A DNA stretch of 64,000 nt from CAVRAZ01 sp963719135 (GTDB lineage Bacteria > Pseudomonadota > Gammaproteobacteria > DSM-19610), in the NCBI GenBank assembly GCA_963719135.1, contig CAVRAZ010000002.1:496001-560000 (forward strand), in the 5' to 3' direction. Every line of letters begins with the position of its first letter. The stretch's first letter is position 1. The notes beneath the pieces are model-generated. The model was not told the origin of the DNA, searched no databases, and saw only the letters and a program-made list of their open reading frames with translations. Made by a program: the position numbers and the translations under genes. This document shows, one piece after another, positions 9,402-17,987 of the stretch.

Positions 9402-10010
9402 TCACCACAATACGCCAATGCACAGTGCCATGGCACCCGCCGCCAGCAGCGTACCGGTCAGTCTGCGCGCGTTGCCTATGCCCTGTTGCGCCTTGCCCGG
9501 CTTATAGCCGCTGATCATGCTGCCGACCAGGTTTTCGCGGTGCAGCAGGCTGCTCAGGATCACGCCCGCCACGTGCAGGCCGACCAGCGCCAGCATGGCA
9601 CCGGCAAAGGCTTCGTGCAGTTCCTCGAAGGCGTCGCCGCCCAGATCGTTGTAGGCGGCGTAACCGCTGGTGCCGGTCAGTATACCGAGCAGCAGGAGTC
9701 CGTAGATCACCCAACTGCCGGCCGGGTTGTGGCCGACGTAGTGCTGCGGCGAGCCGCGCAACAGCGATCCGAGGTAGGACAGCACGCGCGACGGCCCGAA
9801 TGCAAACGACCGGAACTGCGCATAGCGCGTGCCGACCAGCCCCCAGACGACCCGGAAGGCGATGAGCGCCAGCATCAGGTAACCCAGCGCCACGTGCACG
9901 TCGCGGTATCGCTCCGATTCGGCTGTCAGAAAGGCGCCGGCGAACGATGCCGCCAGCAGCCAGTGGAAAATGCGTGTCGGGATATCCCAGACAAGTATGC
10001 GTGTCGTCAT
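9402..10010 (-). CDS. Cytochrome b561-family membrane protein
   Basis: A 202-residue diheme-type cytochrome b with four or five membrane helices. Likely heme-ligating histidines are IFHWLLAASF near residue 15, DVHVALGYLM near 38, and two in the C-terminal half (ELHEAFAG and LVGLHVAGV). In SHP/DHC loci this protein links the quinone pool to the periplasmic cytochromes. It has a strong ribosome binding site (GGGAGG) 12 bases after the diheme cytochrome stop, and is followed within 1 base by the response regulator. A short C-terminal helix ends the protein. Confidence 0.92.
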   Translation of the reverse strand: MTTRILVWDIPTRIFHWLLAASFAGAFLTAESERYRDVHVALGYLMLALIAFRVVWGLVGTRYAQFRSFAFGPSRVLSYLGSLLRGSPQHYVGHNPAGSWVIYGLLLLGILTGTSGYAAYNDLGGDAFEELHEAFAGAMLALVGLHVAGVILSSLLHRENLVGSMISGYKPGKAQQGIGNARRLTGTLLAAGAMALCIGVLW

Positions 10011-10021
10011 GACGACCTCCC

Positions 10022-10492
10022 TTATTTCGGTATGAACAGGGTGCTTTCGCCGTAGTTGCCCTGGTCCGCCTTCAGGTGGCAGGCGGTGCAGTTGGAACGG
10101 CTCGCCACTTTCACGCTTTGCCAGACCCGTGCAGGCACCTCGTCGTGCTCGCGCACGAACCAGGGGGTCTCGGTGATGCGCAGCACCGGCGGCGCGGCCG
10201 GTGTGCGGTCACGGCCTGCACTGCGTTCGAGAAAGGCGCCGACATCCGCCGCCGTCTGCGGATCGAGACTGGCGTCGGTGCCGAAGTGGTTGTCGAGACC
10301 GGACATCAGGGCGCGCCAGGAGCGCGCCGGCAGCAGTTGCGGCGGATAGGCGACGTGACAGCCGCCGCATTCCGCCGTCCACGCCGGGTGGCTGGCGGTG
10401 TCACGACGGCCGTCGTCGTCATCCGCGGCCACCGCGGCGGTCGCGCCGAGTGCCAGTGACGCGGCGATGAACAATCGGGTTGCGTGATGCAT
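10022..10492 (-). CDS. Periplasmic diheme cytochrome c (DHC type)
   Basis: A 156-residue exported protein with a signal peptide (residues 1-22, ending ATAAVAA) and two c-type heme sites, CGGCH near residue 43 and CTACH near 136. The region between them (LPARSWRALMSGLDNHFGTD) is characteristic of the diheme cytochrome c family partnered with SHP. It probably carries electrons between the membrane cytochrome b and the SHP heme protein. AGGAG precedes the ATG at 10492, and the gene starts 9 bp after the SHP stop. Confidence 0.93.
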   Translation of the reverse strand: MHHATRLFIAASLALGATAAVAADDDDGRRDTASHPAWTAECGGCHVAYPPQLLPARSWRALMSGLDNHFGTDASLDPQTAADVGAFLERSAGRDRTPAAPPVLRITETPWFVREHDEVPARVWQSVKVASRSNCTACHLKADQGNYGESTLFIPK

Positions 10493-10501
10493 GGGGTGCT
10501 C

Positions 10502-10918
10502 CTATTGCTTGAGTGACAGGAGGTAGACGAGGACATCGCCCTTTTCCACCGCCGTGCAGGGGCGTCCGAGGACATCGTTGCAGTTGCGCCGGAACCATTT
10601 TTCGACCTTGTCCGGCCGCGTGAAGCGTTCGCCGTTGGCCGCCGGTGCCAGCGGTGCGATCGGCTTGTTGGTCTTCGCGTGCCGGCCGCCGGCCATCGGG
10701 TCCGGTGTATGGCAGGAGGCGCAGCTCCAGTCGCGGCCGTGGGCCGACTTGAAAAAGACCTCGCCGCGTTGCGCGGAGAACCCGGCGAAATCGACGTACT
10801 CCCGGCGGGCAGCCGTTTCCAGCGATTGCCGGATGTCCAGGGGTGTCTGCGCGGCCGCGCCGGTGGTGATGGACAGCGCTAGCGCGAGGGCGGCGGACCG
10901 GTGAAGTAAGGTGTACAT
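10502..10918 (-). CDS. SHP-like monoheme cytochrome c (DUF1924 family)
   Basis: A 138-residue exported cytochrome with a signal peptide ending TGAAA and a single heme site CASCH near residue 69, followed by a lysine-rich region and a C-terminal helix (EKGDVLVYLLSLK). Spheroides heme protein (SHP) has an unusual, labile Asn heme ligand that leaves a site for oxygen or nitric-oxide-like ligands; NGERF or NCNDV could supply this residue but that is inference. I chose the ATG at 10918 because of the GGAG 8 bases upstream. It is the first gene of the shp-dhc-cytb-regulator-kinase operon. Confidence 0.88.
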   Translation of the reverse strand: MYTLLHRSAALALALSITTGAAAQTPLDIRQSLETAARREYVDFAGFSAQRGEVFFKSAHGRDWSCASCHTPDPMAGGRHAKTNKPIAPLAPAANGERFTRPDKVEKWFRRNCNDVLGRPCTAVEKGDVLVYLLSLKQ

Positions 10919-10966
10919 GACAGTGCTCCGCGTGGTTCGATCGTGCGGACACACTAAGGCGCGAAG

Positions 10967-10983
10967 CTTAAGGGATGCTTAAT
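10967..10983 (-). promoter_or_regulatory. PmrA/QseB-type operator before the SHP operon
   Basis: The plus strand reads CTTAAG-GGATG-CTTAAT, a near-ideal tandem TTAA repeat of the kind bound by PmrA/QseB-class regulators. It is 49 bp upstream of the first gene of an operon that encodes exactly such a regulator, so autoregulation is likely. Confidence 0.7.
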
Positions 10984-11086
10984 TCGATGAAGGTGCGGAA
11001 AAGTACGGCAACCGCTCGGCAACCTGCGGAAAACCAATCATCGCATAGACGCAGGTTGGACTGAGGCACAAAGCCCGACGCCGGCC

Positions 11087-12139
11087 CTAGCGCGCGGCGG
11101 CGGCGGCCTGGCCGCGGATACCGAGCACCTTCGCGCCGCGAATGACGCCGCGCTTCAGTTCGAGCAGTGCCTGGTTGGCCTGTTCCAGCGGGAACACCTG
11201 AATCTCCGGTACGATCGGAATCCCGGCGGCGAGCTGCAGAAATTCCGCCACGTCGCGGCGCGCGACGTTGGCCACGCTCTTGATCTCTTTTTCCATCCAC
11301 AGGTGCGCCGGATAGTCGAGCCGCTGCAGCGTTTCGCGATCGCTGTCCTGTTTGCGGATGGCGTTGATCACCAGGCGCCCACCGGGCCTGAGATTACGCA
11401 GCGCCTCGACCACCGGCTTCCAGGCGGGCGTGGTGTCGATGATGCAGTGCAGGGGTTCCGGCGGCGTGTCCGTCGTGTCGCCGGTCCACGCGGCGCCGAG
11501 TTCGCGTGCAAAGGCACGCTCGCGTTCGCTGCGGGCGAAGACGAAAATGCGGGCACGCGGGAACCGGTGCCGGACCATCGCCAGCACCAGGTGCGCCGAG
11601 GCGCCGAAGCCGGTCAGTCCGAGGCACTGGCCATCCTGCAACCCCGACAGCCGCAGTGAACGGTAGCCGATGGCGCCGGCGCACAGCAGTGGCGCCGCCT
11701 GCGCGTCGGTGAAACGGTCCGGGATCGGATACGCGTACTCCGCGGGCACGGTCATGTAGTCGGCGTAACCGCCGTCGACGTCGCGCCCGGTCGCGCGGAA
11801 GTCGGGGCACAGATTTTCCAGCCCGCTCAGACAATACTCGCAGCGGCCGCAGGCCGAGTGGATCCAGGCGACGCCGACGCGCTCGCCGATGCGGTGGTGC
11901 CGCACCTGCGCGCCGAGCGCCGCGACGCGCCCGACGACCTGATGGCCGGGAACCACCGGCAGTCGCGGCGGCGGCGTGCGCCCCTCGATTTCATCCAGTT
12001 CGGTGTGGCACAGGGCGCAGGCGGCGACTTCCAGCAACAGGTCGCCCGCGCCCGGCTCGGGAACGGCGCGGTCTGTCAACGCGAGCGGCCGCTCGTTGCG
12101 TTGCATATCCGCCAGTGCATTCAGAACCATGGCTTTCAT
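11087..12139 (-). CDS. Zinc-dependent alcohol dehydrogenase (MDR superfamily)
   Basis: A 350-residue medium-chain dehydrogenase. Catalytic zinc ligands are the Cys in CALCHTELDEIEG and the His in VPGHQVVG; the structural zinc is held by CGRCEYCLSGLENLC. The nucleotide fold follows (LTGFGASAHLVLAM near residues 175-188). It resembles the single-gene zinc-binding alcohol dehydrogenase group that oxidises or reduces short-chain alcohols and aldehydes with NAD(P); the substrate cannot be read from sequence. The ATG at 12139 has GAGG upstream. An inverted-repeat element starts only 33 bp before it, so the native promoter may be displaced. Confidence 0.92.
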   Translation of the reverse strand: MKAMVLNALADMQRNERPLALTDRAVPEPGAGDLLLEVAACALCHTELDEIEGRTPPPRLPVVPGHQVVGRVAALGAQVRHHRIGERVGVAWIHSACGRCEYCLSGLENLCPDFRATGRDVDGGYADYMTVPAEYAYPIPDRFTDAQAAPLLCAGAIGYRSLRLSGLQDGQCLGLTGFGASAHLVLAMVRHRFPRARIFVFARSERERAFARELGAAWTGDTTDTPPEPLHCIIDTTPAWKPVVEALRNLRPGGRLVINAIRKQDSDRETLQRLDYPAHLWMEKEIKSVANVARRDVAEFLQLAAGIPIVPEIQVFPLEQANQALLELKRGVIRGAKVLGIRGQAAAAAR

Positions 12140-12171
12140 CGCAGTCCTCTTCGCGCCGATGCGCGCGGCGG

Positions 12172-12414
12172 CTAGTGGTCCATGCGGATAATTCGGTAAT
12201 GCATTCATGACTGGCGGCAACGCCGATCAATGCCCAGATCGTCATACCGGCGAAGGCCGGTATCCAGTCGCTGCAAGAACCTGGATGCCGGCCTGCGCCG
12301 GCATGACGAATAAATCAGCGGTTTCTTAACGCCAGGGGCCATACGATTCTACGCCGTTTTCCTCGTCTAAACGGACCATCGATACGTAACCTTATCATCC
12401 GCATGGACCACTAG
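12172..12414. mobile_element. 243-bp MITE-like element with 18-bp terminal inverted repeats
   Basis: The left end CTAGTGGTCCATGCGGAT is exactly complementary to the right end at 12397-12414. CTAG at both ends may be a 4-bp target duplication. There is no ORF inside. The interior carries the dyad repeat at 12240-12308. The right end contains the stop codon of the patatin gene. Confidence 0.7.
12240..12308. repeat. Dispersed dyad repeat, copy A
   Basis: The left arm GTCATACCGGCGAAGGCCGG and the right arm with core GCCGGCCTGCGCCGGCATGA form a large dyad of the type widespread in proteobacterial intergenic DNA. Related units occur at 23293-23322, 36181-36232 and 54806-54875. Confidence 0.8.
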
Positions 12415-13322
12415 CGCAGCAACCGCTCCAGCGATTTTTTCAGTTCATCACGCGCCGGCTGCGCCTGGCGGTAGATGTATTCGGCCCTGGCGAAATCGAG
12501 CAGGCGGATGTCCACGAGATCCGGCTTGAGATAGATATCCGGCGGGCGGTCTTTCATCTGTGCGCGCAGAATCGATTTTTCCATCGTCTGGAAACTTTCC
12601 GCGACAACGTCGAAGAACGAGAGGTTGGACGGCGACGGGTACGTCCGGCGGCCTGCAACGTCCACCGCGACGACGATGTCGCAGCGATCGAGCAGCAGGT
12701 CGTAGGGAACGGGATCGACGATACCGCCGTCGACCAGCAGGCGGTCGCCGACGACGACCGGGCTGTACAGACCGGGAAACGCGATACTGGCCGCCAGTGC
12801 GGTGCCGAGGTCGCCTTCGTGCAGCGTCACTTGTTCGCGCCGGCGAATGTCCGCGGCGACCACCAGCAGCGGCGTTTTCAGCCCGGCGAACGTCGCTGCC
12901 TTGATCCGTTCGTGAATGAAAGCGACGAATTCGCTGCCGCTGAGCACAACGTCGCGGGGAATGCCGGGGTCGACGAGGTGTATCCACTCGAGCAGTTCCT
13001 TGCGCACGAACCCCAACGAGCCGCGTCGCAGTGCCAGCGCATCCTGCACGACAGCCTTGATCTCCAGCGCGGTGTGCCCGGACGCGTACAGCGCGCCGAT
13101 CACTGCTCCCATGCTGGTGCCGGCGATCACGCTGGGTCTCACGCCCAGTTCATCCAGCGCCGCCAGTATCTCCACGTGGGCGAGACCCCGCGCGCCGCCG
13201 CCGCCGAGGGCGACACCCAGGGTTTTCCCGGTCCGCGGTGCGCCGCTGGCGTGCGCGGCAACGCCTGCCAGCGGCGGAGCCGCCGCCGCCAGGGCGAGGA
13301 AATGTCGTCGGGACAGATTCAT
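12411..13322 (-). CDS. Exported patatin-like phospholipase
   Basis: A 303-residue serine lipase/acyl hydrolase. The N-terminus has a Tat-like signal (SRRHFLALAAAAPPLAG). The patatin domain shows the oxyanion loop GGGGARG, the nucleophile elbow GTSMG and the catalytic Asp in VDGGIVD. The C-terminus (RRTYPSPSNLSFFDVVAESF, then LLDFARAEYIYRQ) matches the RssA-like group of bacterial patatins. I prefer the ATG at 13322; a GTG lies two codons upstream. It acts on phospholipids or lipids in the envelope. It is distinct from the CBASS patatin at 42868. The stop codon lies in the right end of the 243-bp element. Confidence 0.9.
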   Translation of the reverse strand: MNLSRRHFLALAAAAPPLAGVAAHASGAPRTGKTLGVALGGGGARGLAHVEILAALDELGVRPSVIAGTSMGAVIGALYASGHTALEIKAVVQDALALRRGSLGFVRKELLEWIHLVDPGIPRDVVLSGSEFVAFIHERIKAATFAGLKTPLLVVAADIRRREQVTLHEGDLGTALAASIAFPGLYSPVVVGDRLLVDGGIVDPVPYDLLLDRCDIVVAVDVAGRRTYPSPSNLSFFDVVAESFQTMEKSILRAQMKDRPPDIYLKPDLVDIRLLDFARAEYIYRQAQPARDELKKSLERLLR

Positions 13323-13416
13323 CTTCACGCGGGTCCGGCCGGGTTCAGGACGCGGGCGTCACGATAACACGCGCCACGCGCAAAGACAGGCGCCGCGGCG
13401 CGCGGCCCGCCGGCCG

Positions 13417-13629
13417 TCACTGCCGCACAAGCGTCGTCTGGCCGGCCGCGGTGAGCCGGTAGCTGACGTGCAGCATCTCCAGCGGCAGCCACACACCCGG
13501 CACCCGCTCGATCAAACCCAGCGCTTCAAGCCGCGCGAGGATGTCGCCGGCACAATCCGGAGCCGCGTTGGGCTGCCCATTCGCAATCCTGGCCAGGCAC
13601 GCCAGTTCGGATGCGTCTAACGTCGTCAC
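13417..13629 (-). CDS. Small hypothetical protein, winged-helix-like
   Basis: A 70-residue product starting with GTG at 13629, preceded by GGGAG. The sequence (DASELACLARIANGQPN, DILARLEALGLIERVPG, VSYRLTAAGQTTL) has the helix-turn-helix then wing pattern of small MarR-like or ArsR-like domains, with LTAAG typical of a wing. No family is named. It follows the patatin gene on the same strand by position, but is transcribed towards it. Confidence 0.5.
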   Translation of the reverse strand: MTTLDASELACLARIANGQPNAAPDCAGDILARLEALGLIERVPGVWLPLEMLHVSYRLTAAGQTTLVRQ

Positions 13630-13738
13630 TGGCGGTGTCTCCCGGTCTGTCGCCGGCGCCGCCGTCGAACGGAGGTCGCAGCGCGGGCAGGCTGCGTGCG
13701 CGACGGTGTTCCACCGGCGGGTGTTTCGGGGCGCGCGT

Positions 13739-13921
13739 TCACGACGTCAGACCCTCTAACAGTTTGTCGAGCTTCTCCAGGATCGGGCGGCCGGTGAGGA
13801 TCAGCAATTCGCCGTCCTTGCTGAGCAGGGCGAGGACCAGCGAGACGGCGCCAAGGTGGTGGAGCACGACGCCGGGGCGGACGGCGTAGCTCAGTGTCTC
13901 GATGGCGGATTCTCTGGACAT
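13739..13921 (-). CDS. Small hypothetical protein (60 residues)
   Basis: The ORF encodes MSRESAIETLSYAVRPGVVL, a hydrophobic middle (HLGAVSLVLALLSKDGELLIL) and a charged tail (EKLDKLLEGLTS). There is no clear ribosome binding site. It is divergent from the MoxR operon. The residue composition looks protein-like, but no family was recognised. Confidence 0.35.
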   Translation of the reverse strand: MSRESAIETLSYAVRPGVVLHHLGAVSLVLALLSKDGELLILTGRPILEKLDKLLEGLTS

Positions 13922-14218
13922 GCTGACGGTTTGTCGACCTTTGTTTTCGCCGCGGCGGCGGCCCGACGAGGCTTATGCGGAGGAGGACCGAGAATACGAT
14001 GAGCGCGCAAGCGACCGCAACGCTGCTGTCGCGCGCCGGCGCCCGCCACGGCCGGCCTGGGCAAAGAGACGCACCGCCCGGTGAATATTCCCCGCCGGGC
14101 ACCGGCCCGCTTCGGGCGCATTCCCATAACGCATTGAGACGTGGTTCGATTTGTCACTGGCACGGTCGATGCTTCGCGTCCGGCAAGACCGGCAATGCCC
14201 GTGACAGGAGCCCGACCC

Positions 14219-15235
<1,017 letters not shown>

Positions 15236-15314
15236 TCGGCCCTGAACGCTATTGTCAGCCATTACGGGCGCGGATGACGCAGCGCTGCGTACCGCGCCCG
15301 GGGAGGGTGTTTCG

Positions 15315-16469
15315 ATGACCGATACGGACACCGTGCTTGTGGTGGGCGCCGGTCCGGTGGGACTCGTCGCGGCGCTCGAACTGACGCGCTTCGGACAGCC
15401 GGTGCGCATCATCGACGAACGGACGACGGCGTCGGCTTATTCCAAGGCCATCGGGATCAATACACGGACGCTGGAATTGCTGGAGCCGTCCGACGTGACG
15501 CGCCGGCTGCTGGAGCGCGGTATCAAGATTCCCAGAATCCGCTTCGGCGGCGGCCAGCGGCCGTTATTCGCCGTCGATTTTTCCAGGCTGCCGCACCGCT
15601 ACAACTACATGCTGGGCCTGCCGCAGTCCGAAACCGAGCGGATTCTCGAAACGCGCCTGAACGAACTGGGCGTGTCGGTCGAGCGCGGCGTCCGCTTCGA
15701 GCAGTTGCGGCAGGCGCCGGATCACGTCGTGGCGGTCGTAGCGCAGGACGGGCACCGCACCGAAGTGAGCGCGCGCTATCTGATCGGCGCCGACGGTGCG
15801 CGCAGCCCGGTGCGCCATGCGCTGAACATCGGTTTTCCCGGGACCAGCATGCGCGTCTGGTGGAGTCTGGCCGACATCCGCGTGGACTCGCTCAGGGATC
15901 CCGACGCGGCGCAGGTCGTGTTCGGGCCCGACGGCGTCCTGTTCATGCTGCGTTTTCGGCGCAACGTCTACCGGGTCGCGAGCGACCGGCCCGGCGTGTT
16001 GTCCAGACTGCCGGCCGATCTGCGCGCGGGGGAAGTGCTGTGGCAGTCCGAGTTTCACGTGAGTCACCGCCAGGCCGCGCGCTACGCCAAAGACCGCGTC
16101 TTTCTCGCCGGCGACGCCGCGCACCTGCACTCGCCGCTGGGTGCGCGCGGCATGAACATGGGCGTCGAGGACGCCTGTACGCTGGCCGTGTGCATCGTCA
16201 ACGACTGCGCGCGCCACTACGGGCGCAACCGGCACCGGGCCGGCGCCGCCGCGATCCGGATGATCCGCGCGCAGACCCGGCTCGCCACGGCCGCGAATCC
16301 GCTGGCGCGCCTGGTGCGCGCGCAGGTGATGCCGCGCATGCTGCGGATCGGGCCGCTGCACGACGCGCTCGCGCGGCGCATGCTCGGCCTGGGTTACGAG
16401 ACCGGCGACTGCGACCGGCTGGCGGTCGGTCGACGCGACGCCGGCTCGACACTGGCACACAAATTCTGA
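15315..16469 (+). CDS. FAD-dependent monooxygenase (class A, aromatic hydroxylase-like)
   Basis: A 384-residue flavoprotein with the N-terminal Rossmann fold (VLVVGAGPVGLVAALELTRF), the second dinucleotide motif ending IGADGARSPVR near residue 165, and the FAD-ribityl motif FLAGDAAHLHSPLGARGMN near 270. It resembles PheA/MhpA/UbiH-type hydroxylases, shorter than the classical 2,4-dichlorophenol type because the C-terminal thioredoxin-like domain is missing. GGGAGGG precedes the ATG at 15315. It is inserted between moxR and the DUF58 gene, where such an enzyme is not usual. The substrate is unknown. Confidence 0.9.
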   Translation: MTDTDTVLVVGAGPVGLVAALELTRFGQPVRIIDERTTASAYSKAIGINTRTLELLEPSDVTRRLLERGIKIPRIRFGGGQRPLFAVDFSRLPHRYNYMLGLPQSETERILETRLNELGVSVERGVRFEQLRQAPDHVVAVVAQDGHRTEVSARYLIGADGARSPVRHALNIGFPGTSMRVWWSLADIRVDSLRDPDAAQVVFGPDGVLFMLRFRRNVYRVASDRPGVLSRLPADLRAGEVLWQSEFHVSHRQAARYAKDRVFLAGDAAHLHSPLGARGMNMGVEDACTLAVCIVNDCARHYGRNRHRAGAAAIRMIRAQTRLATAANPLARLVRAQVMPRMLRIGPLHDALARRMLGLGYETGDCDRLAVGRRDAGSTLAHKF

Positions 16470-16524
16470 CGGAGTGCGCAGCTGCCCTGTCGCCAGGCGG
16501 AAACTCAACCGGAGGTCCGATCAC

Positions 16525-17496
16525 ATGAACGTGCACACACCAGGGTCCGACACCGCCGCCCGGCAGGAAAACGGTGTCCGCGTTTCGCCGGCCGAACTCA
16601 TCGGCCTGCGCGAGGAGTCGCGGCGGCTGGATCTCACGCCGCGCGGCAAGGTGCTGGCCACGCGCAGCGGCGGCCACCTGTCGCGCTTCCGCGGGCGCGG
16701 CATGGAATTCGACGAGTCGCGCATCTACGCGCCGGGCGACGACCCGCGCAACATGGACTGGAAGGTGACGGCGCGCAGCGGCAAGCCGCACGTCAAGCTC
16801 TACCGCGAGGAACGCGAACGCCCGGTCTGGCTGCTGGTCGATCTCGGCGCGAGCATGCGCTTCGGCACGCGCAGCGCGTTCAAGTCGGTGGCGGCCGCGC
16901 GCGCCGCCGCCTTGCTGGCCTGGGCGGCGACCGAGCGCGGCGATCGGGTCGGTGGCCTGATCTTCGACGAGACGCGGCACTATCAACAACCGCCGGCGCC
17001 GCGCACGCGCGGTCTGCTGCCGCTGCTCAATGCGCTCGCGCAGCCGCCGCTGGCGGGCGGCGACGGCGGTCACGGCGGATTGACCGGTGCGGCCGCACAC
17101 CTGACACGGCTGGTGCGGCCCGGAAGCCTGGTGTTTCTGATCAGCGATTTCCTCGACGTGTTCGGCGACCCGGCGGTCTGGCTGGCGCGACTGGCCGAGC
17201 ACAGCGAAGTGGTGCTGATCCACGTCGTCGATCCGGTGGAAATGATGGCGCCGCCGGCCGGACGCTATCCGGTCAGCGACGGCGTGCGGCGCGCGTTTCT
17301 CGACACGACGCGCGCGGCGCTGCGCGGCGCGTACGCGAGACGCTTCGCCGATCACGCTGCCTGGATGGATGCGCTGGCGCGGCGGAACCGGGTGCACCGC
17401 CTGCAACTGCGGACGGATGCAGTGCCGGGCAGCGTGCTGGCGAACGGCCTGCGCCCGCGCGGCAACGGTGCGGCCGCAGCCGGAGCGCGGCCATGA
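16525..17496 (+). CDS. DUF58 domain protein (MoxR partner)
   Basis: A 323-residue cytoplasmic protein with the DUF58 signature: residues 65-90 hold DDPRNMDWKVTARSGKPHVK, and a VWA-like fold follows (WLLVDLGASMRFG). DUF58 proteins always accompany MoxR ATPases and are thought to be substrates or adaptors. GGAGG precedes the ATG at 16525. The stop overlaps the start of the next gene (ATGA), showing translational coupling. Confidence 0.93.
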   Translation: MNVHTPGSDTAARQENGVRVSPAELIGLREESRRLDLTPRGKVLATRSGGHLSRFRGRGMEFDESRIYAPGDDPRNMDWKVTARSGKPHVKLYREERERPVWLLVDLGASMRFGTRSAFKSVAAARAAALLAWAATERGDRVGGLIFDETRHYQQPPAPRTRGLLPLLNALAQPPLAGGDGGHGGLTGAAAHLTRLVRPGSLVFLISDFLDVFGDPAVWLARLAEHSEVVLIHVVDPVEMMAPPAGRYPVSDGVRRAFLDTTRAALRGAYARRFADHAAWMDALARRNRVHRLQLRTDAVPGSVLANGLRPRGNGAAAAGARP

Positions 17497-17987
17497 ACCC
17501 GGCGCTGGATACGTCCGCGCTGGCGAACCTGCGCGGCTATCGTCTGCCCGAACCGGTTTCCTGGTGGCCGCCGGCGCCGGGCTGGTGGCTGCTGGCCGCC
17601 GCCCTGGTGCTGGCGCTCGGCGCCGCGGCGTGGGTGCTGCTGCGCCGCCGTCGCCGGCGCGCCGCCTTGCGCGCCGCGCTGAAGGAACTCGATGCGCTCG
17701 CCGCGCACCGCGCCGCGCTGGATTCCGCCGCGTATGCGCGGAGCCTGTCCCGACTGCTGCGCCGGTATGCGCTCATGCGCTTTCCGCGCCGCGCTGTGGC
17801 CGGTCTTGCCGGCGATGCCTGGCTGCGGTTCCTCGATGACCGCGGCGGCGGCGAGGTGTTCACGCGCGGCGCCGGCCGCCGGCTGGGCGAGGAGTCCTTC
17901 CGGCCCGGCGGCGGCGAACCGGCGCCGCCGGAACTCGACCGGCTGGTGCGCGACTGGATCCTGCGCAACGCGGAGCGCGCGGCGTGA
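17493..17987 (+). CDS. DUF4381 membrane protein of the MoxR-Bat operon
   Basis: A 164-residue protein with one membrane helix (residues 29-50, WWLLAAALVLALGAAAWVLL) followed by an Arg-rich stretch and a helical cytoplasmic domain (YARSLSRLLRRYALMRFPR). This is the pattern of DUF4381, regularly found between DUF58 and BatA genes. The start overlaps the DUF58 stop and the stop overlaps the GTG start of the BatA gene. Confidence 0.88.
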   Translation: MNPALDTSALANLRGYRLPEPVSWWPPAPGWWLLAAALVLALGAAAWVLLRRRRRRAALRAALKELDALAAHRAALDSAAYARSLSRLLRRYALMRFPRRAVAGLAGDAWLRFLDDRGGGEVFTRGAGRRLGEESFRPGGGEPAPPELDRLVRDWILRNAERAA

